A DNA stretch of 45,807 nt from Thermoplasmata archaeon (lineage in GTDB: Archaea; Thermoplasmatota; Thermoplasmata; Halarchaeoplasmatales; Halarchaeoplasmataceae). Under the pieces are notes generated by a model. It had not been told where the DNA came from, did not search any database, and saw only the letters and a list, made by a program, of their open reading frames with translations. This document shows, in pieces, positions 11,001 through 23,742 of the stretch (its first letter is position 1; every line of letters begins with the position of its first letter). The DNA is taken from positions 1-45,807 of the forward strand of contig PUNG01000023.1 in assembly GCA_003551675.1 (NCBI GenBank), read 5' to 3'. The position numbers were made by a program, and so were the translations under genes.

Positions 11001-13208
11001 TTCGACTGTTCCCTCTCCTTCGATGTTCACCGTGAGGTTGAATTCCTCCGTAGCTTCCCAGCTCAAGAAAGGATATGTTTCATTATCCACGATATTCCAA
11101 ATGTGTTCAGGATCGCTTTCTTCATGGTCCACGCTCGTGATATTCCAGTCCGCATCTTTGAAGTTGGTGATATCTTGCATCTCTTCCGTAGTCAGACCTG
11201 TTGCCCCCCATCCAGCACTCTCATTTTGACCTGTTGTTTCGATGTCCCAGAAACAGGCCTCCTGGATATCGCCTTTCCTATATCCGACCAAACCTCCGAC
11301 TCCTACTTCTCCTTCTACAGGACCAACAGCATATGAATAGTATATCCTCCCTAGTAAAACGCCAACGAGTCCCCCTACATCCCAGTCACCGCTTACGGTA
11401 CCCGTTGCATACGAGTTGGACACCGTGCCATAGTTATATGCCATGAGTCCGCCAACACCGGTGCCACCGCTCACATCTCCGGTGGCATACGAGTTCTCTA
11501 CTGTGCCTCCAGCATTATTTCCCATGAGTCCGCCTACTCCATTACCTCCTCCAGTCACGTCCCCACTAGCATACGAGTTTTTTACCGTGCCATAGTTATA
11601 TCCTATGATCCCTCCTACATCCCAGTCACCGCTCACATCTCCGGTGGCATATGAACTCAACACTGTACCTTGCCCGTTTTTTCCCATGAGTCCGCCCACT
11701 TCTGATCTTCCGCTAATTTTCGCATCTGCCAGCCCCACATTAGCGATCTCTGCATCGTATGTAGCTCCAAATAGTCCTACATAATTTTCATCAGTTCTAT
11801 TGACGTACAGACCTTTTATCTCATACTCGTTTCCGTCAAAAGTCCCAGTAAATCTATTATCATCATCCCCTATCGGTTGCCATCCTTTTCCTTCGTTCGC
11901 CTCTTCAGAAGCGTATTCGTCATAATAGTCCGTATCTTCGTCCAGATCGTTCATCAAAACGTAATCCCCTTCGAGATCCTCCCTTACCTCGTGCAGATCT
12001 TCCCAGTCCTGGATCTCTTTCGGCTCATGGTCTTCCTCTTCGAAGTGTGCGGTCAACGACTTGTTGCGGTCCATCACCACCTGTATCTCCTTCTCATCCT
12101 CGTATTTTTCCGGTACGTCTCCTGTCCATTCGAAGAACGTGTAGTTCTCTAGGGGCTCAGCCGCTACAACCAACTCGGACCCTTCATAATATTCAAACAT
12201 ACCTTCCCCGGGCCTCACCACTTCACCGCCTTTCGTGGAATCTAAAGCCAATTCGTAGGTCTTGGAAGGGCGGACTATCGTCTCAAAGATATCTGCGAAG
12301 CATCTATGCACTCTTCAGGATCATCAAGGGAGTAAGCTCTGCCGTCGGTACGGTTTGCCATCTCCTTCATAACTGTATCGTCCTCCAGTATAAAGCCTAT
12401 GGGGAATATCGGTATACCGATCTCTTCGTACTCGTCTACCAGCTCCCAAAACTCTTCGTCATCTTCAAAGTCTCTATTGGTAACCATGAGATGGTACCAG
12501 TTCCGTGATTCATTGCCGTTCTCTTTGAATTCTTCTAGAGCGAGTTCTAAAGGATGTGTGTTTTCAAAGTTATCAGGCCCACCGCCTGATACGATGCTGG
12601 CTAGATCATCCCTTATCGCGTCGTAATCGTCCGTAAGGTTATTCATAAGTTGAACTGCGCTGTTGAACTCTATCACTGCCCCCTGCGACCCATGGGCGTA
12701 TTCTTCAACCTGATCTACAAAATGTATGGCTCCGTCTAATCTTATATCTTCCGGGTCGGTCCAGTCCATGCTCCCAGAACTGTCCATGGAGATCACCCAA
12801 TCAAAAGGATCCGTATCCGATCCTACGAAGTTCGCAGTTATTTGCCTATCTTTATCCATCACGAGATCGAGCTCTCTTTTTTCTCTATATTCATCAGGAA
12901 CGTCACCGGTCCAACCAGCGAACGTGTGGTTCTCGTGATCTTCCACTACTACTTCCACCTCGGACCCGTCATAATATTCAAACGTGCCTTCCCCGGGATT
13001 CACCACTTCACCGCCTTTCGTTGAGGATATATCCAGCTCGTATAGATCGTCTTCCCTCTGTGCCGTATCTTCAACGTAGTAAACCGCTTCATATCCGTTT
13101 TCTGCGGCCTCGCATCCTCCTAAAAAACACAACGCCCATCCCCAAAGTGCTCAAAACCAGTATACTTGCCACAAGAAACCCTACGACAGCTTTTGCTTTC
13201 ATATCCAT
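8016..13208 (-). pseudogene. Giant vWA + GLUG + InlB-B + CARDB-like + TM surface protein, split by two apparent frameshifts
   Basis: Signal peptide MDMKAKAVVGFLVASILVLSTLGMGVVF in one frame (start about 13208); vWA ORF 12275-13132 in a second; ORF 8016-12311 in a third. Domain content joins naturally at an A6 tract (13122-13127) and near 12298 (EECIDA|FADIFETI). Confidence 0.75.
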
Positions 13209-13327
13209 AGCAACCCTATCCTTGAATATGGTCATCCTATTATTTAAATATTATGCACGGATAATATATTGATCTGGATTAAAAAATCTCCACGTGATCA
13301 TGGCAAGATTTATAACATGATAAGTAA

Positions 13328-14167
13328 TTGAAGGACAGTGATAATATGGACCTAGAGGGAACTCTTCCTTATGTAAACATCCGTGTCTTCGATCTCTTAC
13401 TTGCGCTCATAGTTTTAGCGGTAGGTTTTTTCTTGGTCAAGTTCATAGTATATTTCTTTAAAAAGAGTATGAAAAAGAGCAAACTCCCTTCATTGGTGAT
13501 CGAATTTTTAGGGCGTTTTCTCAGCATCTTACTTTACATAGTGATCATCCTGCTGGCGGCCTCGGCATTGGGGGTCCACGTCGGCAGCGTAGTCATCGCA
13601 GTTTCAGCCATCATAGGTTTGGTCTTGGGTTTCGGACTACAAGACACCATGAACAACCTTCTTTCCGGTGTCTGGATAGCGGCTTTGAGACCCCTTGACA
13701 AGGGTGAAAGAGTCGAGATACAGGACCATGAAGGAGTGGTAACATCCGTGGGACTCATGGCGACCGAGCTATTGAAACCCGACAACACAAGGATAACCAT
13801 ACCGAACAAACTGGTCTGGAACCAGCCGATAGTCAACTTTTCGAGGATGGACGAAAGAAGAGTGGACATCGATGTGGGCATCAGCTATGACGGTGACGTA
13901 GACAAAGCCGTAAAGGTAGCCATGAAGTTTATGAGATCACAAAGATACGTTTTGGACGATCCCGAGCCGCAGGTATCGGTGACGGAACTGGGAGATTCTT
14001 CGGTGGACCTTGTCTTGAAACCGTGGGTAAAAACAGAAAATTATTGGCCCGCCAAATTCCATCTTACCAAGGGTATATTCAAAGCCTACAACGAAGCGGA
14101 CATAGAGATCCCGTATCCACAAAGGGACCTACACATCGATGGAAAACTTATATCGGAAGAAGAGTAG
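13328..14167 (+). CDS. mscS: MscS-family small-conductance mechanosensitive channel
   Basis: 'GLVLGFGLQDTMNNLLSGVWIAALRPLDKGERVEIQDHEGVVTSVGLMATELLKPDNTRITIPNKLVWNQPIVNFS' is typical MscS beta domain. The true start may be the internal ATG (MDLEG) at about 13346. Confidence 0.9.
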   Translation: MKDSDNMDLEGTLPYVNIRVFDLLLALIVLAVGFFLVKFIVYFFKKSMKKSKLPSLVIEFLGRFLSILLYIVIILLAASALGVHVGSVVIAVSAIIGLVLGFGLQDTMNNLLSGVWIAALRPLDKGERVEIQDHEGVVTSVGLMATELLKPDNTRITIPNKLVWNQPIVNFSRMDERRVDIDVGISYDGDVDKAVKVAMKFMRSQRYVLDDPEPQVSVTELGDSSVDLVLKPWVKTENYWPAKFHLTKGIFKAYNEADIEIPYPQRDLHIDGKLISEEE

Positions 14168-14170
14168 ATC

Positions 14171-14839
14171 TTACTCTTTACCCAAGTACTTTTCCTTCTT
14201 ACCCCGTAGACGTATACAATCCTTTCCAACGTCGATGATCTCATCTGCTCCGATATGGATGATCTTTTTGTTCAACGCAACGTGGGTGGGGATAGGCTCT
14301 TCTTCGAAAGCGGTAGGTGGTAAACTCACACTCATATCTTCAAATGCGCTCATCGGTACCATAAACGTATCTCCTTTGTCTTCGTCGTTCGTGGTTTGTA
14401 TCACGCTGGTAACCGCCTTGACATATTCTAGACTGCCGTCTTTTCTCACGTGAGCTTCTTCGACCCTGCCTATCTCATTGGCCTCTATATCCAATATCCT
14501 CGTACCTACAAGGTTTTTAGCAGGGCTTATCCACAGATGTATAGAATCCCTGGTTATTTTCTCAACATATTTGAGGTTGATACGGAGATATCTGCCGAAA
14601 AAACCTTTGTGTATGATCAAACGTGTAGGGTTCAAAGTCGTAAGATTTATCTCGATGTCGCTCACCCGGCCGACTTCCTCCCCATCGGCATCGTAGACCT
14701 TGGTCCCTTTGATATCGTTGAAAGTGGTCCTTCCGTCCGATGAAGACCTCTTTCTTTTTTTTGACCTTTTTTCTTCCGCCTTTCCCATGTTACGATAAAA
14801 GGGGAGAAGAGATACTTTAGTTTTACCCCTGACGCTCAC
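14171..14839 (-). CDS. PRC-barrel domain protein (two PRC-like units)
   Basis: 'IKGTKVYDADGEEVGRVSDIEINLTTLNPTRLIIHKG' and 'LVGTRILDIEANEIGRVEEAHV'. Confidence 0.75.
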   Translation of the reverse strand: MSVRGKTKVSLLPFYRNMGKAEEKRSKKRKRSSSDGRTTFNDIKGTKVYDADGEEVGRVSDIEINLTTLNPTRLIIHKGFFGRYLRINLKYVEKITRDSIHLWISPAKNLVGTRILDIEANEIGRVEEAHVRKDGSLEYVKAVTSVIQTTNDEDKGDTFMVPMSAFEDMSVSLPPTAFEEEPIPTHVALNKKIIHIGADEIIDVGKDCIRLRGKKEKYLGKE

Positions 14840-14876
14840 CGATATCTATTTATCGCCTTCTTATCATCCTCAAAAC

Positions 14877-15692
14877 ATGTGTGAAGATGAGGAAATAGCG
14901 GCCTTGAACAAAAGTAACCTGGCAGATATGATCTGCTGTCCTGGAGGACCTGAAGTCGTGGAGAACGAGCTCGAGGGACCTTTGGGTAAAACTATGGAGT
15001 GGCGAAAAAACTTGTTGAAAGAAGGTATGAAAGGTTTTATCCAGTATAAAGAAGAGAAACCCGTAGGTTTCGTTGAATACATGCCCGCTGAAAACGTTCC
15101 GCTCCCTATAAAGGCTCCAGGAGCCGCCGCTTTGATGTGTTTTCATTGGGTCAAACCGTCCATGAGTGAGGAAGAACATCTAGAGTCAGAAAGAAAACTG
15201 GTCGAAAAGGCCGTCGACGCGACTTCTGAAGAGTTTAACGGATTAGCGGCCCTTGCCTGGGACCATCCCATCCATTTTCCCATCAGCATGATGAAAGACA
15301 TGGGTTTTCGAGAGATAAAGAAGGACTCTCAAATCCACTTGGTCTGGTACCCCCACACTGATGCAGAACCCCCTGAGATGATAAAAGCGTCTTTTGAACC
15401 TAGGCACTTATCGGGCCAAGGACTTTTGGCCATAGATCAAGCATTCAGCAACCGATGCCCTTTCAGCATACACAACGCCTTGAAGTTCAGGTCTTGGATC
15501 GAGGAGATAGACGACCAACGGATACGGCACCATATCAACGTCATAGACACTAGGGAAGACGTTTTCAAGTATTCTGTGTCGCCTTGGGGATGGGAATGGA
15601 TCTACATCAACGGGAAACCGCTAAAAGATATATTCCATCTGAGTAAAGAAGAGATGATAAATACCATAAAAGAGGAGTTGGAACGGCTCTGA
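14877..15692 (+). CDS. GNAT-type N-acetyltransferase-like protein
   Basis: 'EEKPVGFVEYMPAENVPLPIKAPGAAALMCFHWVKPS.. GFREIKKDSQIHLVWYP'; 271 aa intact ORF. Confidence 0.6.
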   Translation: MCEDEEIAALNKSNLADMICCPGGPEVVENELEGPLGKTMEWRKNLLKEGMKGFIQYKEEKPVGFVEYMPAENVPLPIKAPGAAALMCFHWVKPSMSEEEHLESERKLVEKAVDATSEEFNGLAALAWDHPIHFPISMMKDMGFREIKKDSQIHLVWYPHTDAEPPEMIKASFEPRHLSGQGLLAIDQAFSNRCPFSIHNALKFRSWIEEIDDQRIRHHINVIDTREDVFKYSVSPWGWEWIYINGKPLKDIFHLSKEEMINTIKEELERL

Positions 15693-15745
15693 ACTGTGTT
15701 CGGAACCAAAAATATTAATAACCCATTCCAACGCTCTCATAATCC

Positions 15746-17080
15746 ATGGCCCTCGATAACTTAAAGGATGGATTGCGCGGCGCCGTAGAGAGGATAACCA
15801 GTGCGAGTCATGTAGACAAGAATCTGATAAAAGAAGTGGCCAAAGACATACAAAGAGCTATGATCGAGGCCGATATAGAGGTGAAACTAGCTCTTGAACT
15901 GACAGAAAAGATAAAGAAAAGAGCTGTGGAAGAAAAACCGTCCGCAGGGATAAGCGCAAGAGAACACCTCATCCACATAATACACGACGAATTCGTCAGT
16001 ATAATGGGAGATGGTACCGAATTAAAACTCAAACCACAGGTCATGATGATGGTAGGCCTCTACGGTATGGGGAAAACCACCACCTGTGGTAAGTTGGCAG
16101 CCTATTTTCAAAAAAAGGGTCTCAACACGGCGCTGGTAGCCGGAGACACACATCGTCCCGCAGCCTACGAGCAGTTAGAGCAGGTGGCTGAAGACGCAGG
16201 GGTCCCCGTCTACGGCGATCCCGATGCAAAAAAAGCTCCCAGAGTTGTAAGGAAAGGGATGAAAAAGTTCGATAATTACGACATAGTGATCATAGATACT
16301 TCGGGAAGACACTCGTTAGAGAAAGAACTCATAAAAGAGATAAAGCTGATAAAGAATATCGCAGACCCGGACGAAGTTATCTTGACAGTGGACGCGTCCA
16401 TCGGGCAGCAGGCGGGTCCTCAAGCTAAAGCTTTCCACGACGCCGTGGGAGTGACTAAAACCATAATAACAAAGATGGACGGCTCGGCAAAGGGTGGAGG
16501 CGCTTTGAGCGCGGTGGCAGAAACCGATGCTCCAGTAGCTTTCATAGGGACCGGTGAAAGGATACGAGATCTAGAAGAATTCGATCCCAAAGGCTTCACA
16601 TCTAGACTTCTGGGTATGGGGGACATAGAAAAACTTTTAGAAAAGGCTGAGGAAGTCGTCGACGAAGAGAAGGCAGAGGAGACCGCCAAGAAGATGTTGG
16701 CAGGTGAGTTCGATCTAAAGGACATGTACGAACAGATGGAGATGCTGACCAGCGTTGGACCTCTTCAAAAGATACTCGATATGCTACCCATGGGACCGAG
16801 CACCATCTCGGACGATGAGATCATGTCGACCCAGGCAAAGCTGGACAACTTTAGGATAATAATGGACAGCATGACCGAAGAGGAGATGGAGAATCCAAAA
16901 AAGATAAAAGGAGAGCGTATCAGGAGGATCTCCAGGGGATGTGGAAAAAGTCCAAGGGAGATACGAGAGCTGCTCTCTCATTACAAGAAGACAAAAAAGG
17001 CCATAAAGGGTTTCTCCGGAAACAGGAAGATGAGAAAGCAGATCCAAAAACAACTAGAGTCCGGTAATCTGAACTTCTGA
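15746..17080 (+). CDS. srp54: Signal recognition particle GTPase SRP54
   Basis: 'GLYGMGKTTTCGKLAAYFQKKG', 'DTSGRHSLEKELIKEIKLI', 'TKMDGSAKGGGALSAV', C-terminal M domain 'RIRRISRGCGKSPREIRELLSHYKKTKKAIKGF'. Confidence 0.97.
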   Translation: MALDNLKDGLRGAVERITSASHVDKNLIKEVAKDIQRAMIEADIEVKLALELTEKIKKRAVEEKPSAGISAREHLIHIIHDEFVSIMGDGTELKLKPQVMMMVGLYGMGKTTTCGKLAAYFQKKGLNTALVAGDTHRPAAYEQLEQVAEDAGVPVYGDPDAKKAPRVVRKGMKKFDNYDIVIIDTSGRHSLEKELIKEIKLIKNIADPDEVILTVDASIGQQAGPQAKAFHDAVGVTKTIITKMDGSAKGGGALSAVAETDAPVAFIGTGERIRDLEEFDPKGFTSRLLGMGDIEKLLEKAEEVVDEEKAEETAKKMLAGEFDLKDMYEQMEMLTSVGPLQKILDMLPMGPSTISDDEIMSTQAKLDNFRIIMDSMTEEEMENPKKIKGERIRRISRGCGKSPREIRELLSHYKKTKKAIKGFSGNRKMRKQIQKQLESGNLNF

Positions 17081-17084
17081 GCTT

Positions 17085-18251
17085 CTACTCACAATCCCTT
17101 ACAAGAAATTCTTCGAGTTTATCTTCCGCTCTATCCCTGCGTTCCTGATGTTCTGATAAAAATCCCTTTATGTTCTCTTTTAAGATCTGCTTGCATTCAC
17201 CACACAGTATATCCCCTTCCCTACACCTTTCCGCAAGATCGTCCACCTTCCCGTCGTCCGATTCGAAGATGTAATACCTATAATTCTGTACGGAGCATAT
17301 ATCAGGGTCACCTCCCTTTTCTCGTTGTTCTGAGGCCGAGATCCTACCGCCGGTGAAAGCCTCGTTTATCTTTTCCTCCACATCTTCAGGTTCATCTGTG
17401 GTGAATATGGTGGTTTTAGGTTGGCTTGCAGACATCTTACCCGTTCCGTCCAATGAAGGGGCCAACTTGTTGTGTAGCAGAGCTGGTTTGATATAACCTA
17501 TGGTCTCCGCTATATCTCTGGTCAATCTAAAATGTGGATCCTGGTCGATACCACAGGGGATCAAGACAGGGACTTCTTCACCTTCTAATTCAGTGGGTAA
17601 AAAACAAGGAGCCGATTGGATCGCGGTGTAAAATATGCTTCCTACATTGGTAGAATTGTCGAAGCCGAAGACCGCTTTCACGTTGGAAAAATTCAATCTT
17701 TTACCTACTTTTAAAGCTAGGGGGTATAACTCGTGTATGTATTCGGTATCTATGAATATATGTGTCTTATCGGGATCGAAACCCAGAGCTATTATGTCTT
17801 TGGCGTTTTCCAACGCGTAGGAATGCGTGTCCTCTAACGTGCTGTCGAAGTTGAACAGAAACTTTTCATCGTCTGTGAGCTGAAAATACATGTCGACGTC
17901 GAATCTTTCCTGTATCCATCTAGCGAATATCCAGGGCATGAGATGCCCCACATGGGTATGACCAGAGGGCCCTCTACCCGTGTACAATGCAAATTTTTTT
18001 CCCTCTTCGTAGTCGTCGAGGATCCTATCCATGTCCCTGTGAGAGTAAAATATGCCCCTTCTCAACATGAAGTGCGCATCTCCAACGACTTCTTCTATCC
18101 TATCTATCAGTTCTTCGTCAACGTTATCGGTGCCGAAGTCCTCTATCAACTTTTGGTAGTCTATTTCGCCTTCGACTTCCCACGGTGTGACCGTGAATCC
18201 TTCTTTCGATGGGTCGTTTTCCCGCATATTGCTCCTTTTCCCATAATCCAC
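17085..18251 (-). CDS. trpS: Tryptophanyl-tRNA synthetase
   Basis: Class I signature 'LYTGRGPSGHTHVGHLMPWIFARWIQERF', 'IPCGIDQDPHFRLTRDIA', 'GTGKMSASQPKTTIFTTD'. Confidence 0.93.
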   Translation of the reverse strand: MDYGKRSNMRENDPSKEGFTVTPWEVEGEIDYQKLIEDFGTDNVDEELIDRIEEVVGDAHFMLRRGIFYSHRDMDRILDDYEEGKKFALYTGRGPSGHTHVGHLMPWIFARWIQERFDVDMYFQLTDDEKFLFNFDSTLEDTHSYALENAKDIIALGFDPDKTHIFIDTEYIHELYPLALKVGKRLNFSNVKAVFGFDNSTNVGSIFYTAIQSAPCFLPTELEGEEVPVLIPCGIDQDPHFRLTRDIAETIGYIKPALLHNKLAPSLDGTGKMSASQPKTTIFTTDEPEDVEEKINEAFTGGRISASEQREKGGDPDICSVQNYRYYIFESDDGKVDDLAERCREGDILCGECKQILKENIKGFLSEHQERRDRAEDKLEEFLVRDCE

Positions 18252-18340
18252 GTTCTTAAATAATATTTTGCATCACTCTACTTTCGTTCACCCCTCTGAA
18301 ATAAGGATATAAATACTATGTCAAGGTTCAACTAACCACC

Positions 18341-18742
18341 ATGAAGAAAAAAGCACATATGATAGGAGCGGTCATCTTCGCCGTATCGGGTTATTACATC
18401 TGGCATTTTCTCCATCGAGCTTTTTTCATACCACCGGACCCTTCCCTACGAGCAACCTTGACGTCCATACTATCCATGGAGGTACTTCTATTCTTCATCA
18501 TGATCCTCTTCTCCATGATCGGCGGCACCCTACCGGATATATTGGACCCGCCGTTCACTCGTCGTCACAGGTACTTAGCACACAGTAAGGCGTTATTGTT
18601 CCTTTTCACGTTGGCGTGGTCCATAACCCTTTACTTTCTCTTGGTGGACAGATCCACAGTCACCTGGATCATATATTTCTTTTTACTTGGGTATATCTCC
18701 CATCTTGTCCTGGATTCGCTGACTCCCGCGGGTCTTCGGTGA
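18341..18742 (+). CDS. DUF457/YdjM-like membrane metal-dependent hydrolase
   Basis: 'GGTLPDILDPPFTRRHRYLAHSKALLF ... GYISHLVLDSLTPAGLR' in a small multi-TM protein. Confidence 0.7.
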   Translation: MKKKAHMIGAVIFAVSGYYIWHFLHRAFFIPPDPSLRATLTSILSMEVLLFFIMILFSMIGGTLPDILDPPFTRRHRYLAHSKALLFLFTLAWSITLYFLLVDRSTVTWIIYFFLLGYISHLVLDSLTPAGLR

Positions 18743-18809
18743 CTTTTTTTAGTGATACGTAGAACTAACTCAACATAAAGTGAATAAAAAATGTAGATGC
18801 AAGATCCAC

Positions 18810-18840
18810 ACGCAGACCTGTCGAATGACCAAACCAGCAG
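18810..18840 (-). other. 3' arm of 23S rRNA processing stem
   Basis: acgcagacctg (18810-18820) is an exact reverse complement of caggtctgcgt (21803-21813), with further imperfect pairing (ggtcatttgg..cagc region) toward the mature ends. Confidence 0.7.
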
Positions 18841-18846
18841 CTGAAC

Positions 18847-21772
<2,926 letters not shown>

Positions 21773-21781
21773 TGCAGCAAC

Positions 21782-21813
21782 GCTGCCAGTCTGGTACACA
21801 TCCAGGTCTGCGT
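21782..21813 (-). other. 5' arm of 23S rRNA processing stem
   Basis: caggtctgcgt (21803-21813) pairs with 18810-18820; inner ccagtctggtac/gctgcc pairs imperfectly with the 3' flank; internal loop between the two helices. Confidence 0.7.
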
Positions 21814-22178
21814 ATGATCGGTAATCATCGGATCAGTACGATCCTATACCCTTCCTCGACAACCATATTCCATGTCGCCGAGTGCATCTATCAAGTGCAT
21901 CAATACATAACGTATCAGGGGTATTTTAAACTTACTTCCCGTGAGCTCATTTCGGAGCTGATATCCGGAAAAACCCCATCTTCCGGCCACGGGGAAAGAG
22001 TTAGGAAGGCACCAACTATAAAAGCATTTTGGAGACATCCCTGGTATTTGATACAAGGGACGAACCGATCACGAACAAGAATATATCATATCAAGAATTA
22101 TAGGTAAAATATAAGTGTTAGTTCTTAGATAAAAGATTAGATGGATTTGTATGACGTAAGTCTGACGGTGGTTCTACC

Positions 22179-23009
22179 ATGAAAAAGATCCCTACAGGAG
22201 TCAGTGATCTAGATACTATCATCAAAGGCGGCGTCCCCGCCGGTTCAGTGGTGCTACTTTTCGCAGAGATAGGTTCCGGTGGTCTAGAATTCGTTTATAC
22301 TTCATCTGCAAAGATATTGAGAGCTAAGGAAAATCCCGAAGATATACCCACCATCTTGGGAGACGAGTGTAAAAGTTCTATACTACCCGAAGAGATACAT
22401 TACATAACGTTTTCAAGGGCAAAGGTAGACATACTACAGGAGATCAAGACTTCCTTCAATCAAAATTATTACGACATCATCGAGGAAAATGTGAATTTTA
22501 AAGACCTTTCCCAGCAGTATTTTAAAAGGACCATGGTACCGCCGGGGTGGGCCGGAGACGACGGTACCAGTCTTTTTTCAGATAAAAAGGAGACGGACCT
22601 TTTGGAGGGACTCGTACACTTTCTAGAAGAGAACGCACAAAATAACATGGTGGTCATCGACTCTTTGACCGACTTGTTGACCAATACGTCCATAGATAAC
22701 GATAAACTGGTGACCATAGTAAAGGGCATGAGAAGAGCCTCTAGAAGATGGGGCGGCGTGATATATCTTCTACTATCCAAGGACATCTTAGATAGGAGTT
22801 TGGAGTATCATATAATAGACAGTGTGGACGGTGTCTTTAATTTCAGATGGTCGGAGAACAAACGAGTTTCAAAAAGGCAGCGCTACTTGATAGTTGACAA
22901 GTTCATGAGCGTTTTACCGCATCTTAAACGAGAAAAGATAGCTAGATTCACGGCGGAAGTCACCGATTATGAAGGTTATATAGTCATAAATTATGAAAGG
23001 ATAATATGA
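22179..23009 (+). CDS. KaiC/RAD55-family ATPase-like protein with degenerate Walker A
   Basis: 'IPTGVSDLDTIIKGGVPAGSVVLLFAEIGSGG' aligns with KaiC-like N-termini but lacks GKT; 'NMVVIDSLTDLL' Walker B-like. Confidence 0.75.
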   Translation: MKKIPTGVSDLDTIIKGGVPAGSVVLLFAEIGSGGLEFVYTSSAKILRAKENPEDIPTILGDECKSSILPEEIHYITFSRAKVDILQEIKTSFNQNYYDIIEENVNFKDLSQQYFKRTMVPPGWAGDDGTSLFSDKKETDLLEGLVHFLEENAQNNMVVIDSLTDLLTNTSIDNDKLVTIVKGMRRASRRWGGVIYLLLSKDILDRSLEYHIIDSVDGVFNFRWSENKRVSKRQRYLIVDKFMSVLPHLKREKIARFTAEVTDYEGYIVINYERII

Positions 23010-23018
23010 GGTGAGATC

Positions 23019-23726
23019 ATGGAAAATCAACCAAAGGAAAGGATAAAAACGGGCATAGAGGGTTTAGACCAGATGTTGAGAGGTGGTGTTCCGAAGGGGC
23101 ATGTATTCACGGTGATGGGAGCCTTCGGTACCGGAAAAACAACCTTTTCTCTGCAGTATATATGGGAAGGTTTGCAGAAAGGCGAGTCGGGCATATTCAT
23201 AAGTCTGGAAGAAGACAAAGACGCTATGATCGAAACGGGACTTTCCTATGGATGGGATTTTCAAGAATACTTAGATCAAGGAAAACTAGCCGTCGAAAAG
23301 TTAAGACCCGAAGATGCGGAGGCCACCATAAAAAGGATAAAGAGCGATCTCCCTCGATTCATAAAGGATTTCGGAGCCGAAAGGATCGCCTTAGATTCCA
23401 TCTCACTGATGAATATGATGATGGATACTCCTCAGCAGAAGAGGGATCAACTTTTTGCGCTCAGTGAGATGATCAAGGAAACAGGAGCTACCGCCTTACT
23501 CACCGCGGAAGTAAAAGACGACAACCCGGAGAGTTCACGAGACGGCCTCATAGAATATACCGCCGACGGTGTCATACTGTTGAGGTACAATCAGAACGAA
23601 TCGGGAGAAGTCCAACTCAGCATACAGGTAAAAAAGATGAGGAGGATAGAGCACTCTAGAAAGATAAAATCATTCGATATAACCGACAGCGGCATAGAAG
23701 TACATATGGAAGGAGCGGTATTTTAA
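23019..23726 (+). CDS. KaiC/RAD55-family ATPase
   Basis: 'IKTGIEGLDQMLRGGVPKGHVFTVMGAFGTGKTTFSLQYIWEGLQKGESGIFISLEE', 'GAERIALDSISLM'. Confidence 0.88.
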   Translation: MENQPKERIKTGIEGLDQMLRGGVPKGHVFTVMGAFGTGKTTFSLQYIWEGLQKGESGIFISLEEDKDAMIETGLSYGWDFQEYLDQGKLAVEKLRPEDAEATIKRIKSDLPRFIKDFGAERIALDSISLMNMMMDTPQQKRDQLFALSEMIKETGATALLTAEVKDDNPESSRDGLIEYTADGVILLRYNQNESGEVQLSIQVKKMRRIEHSRKIKSFDITDSGIEVHMEGAVF

Positions 23727-23742
23727 AAAAAAGAGGGTAATC

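Noticed and set aside
10363-11446. Plus-strand ORFs overlapping the GLUG gene
   Set aside because: Antisense shadows of repeated GLUG coding DNA; low-complexity translations.
12275-12311. Overlapping ORFs 12275-13132 and 8016-12311 as two separate overlapping genes
   Set aside because: MHRCFADIFET is the frameshifted continuation of the vWA domain rather than a credible new start.
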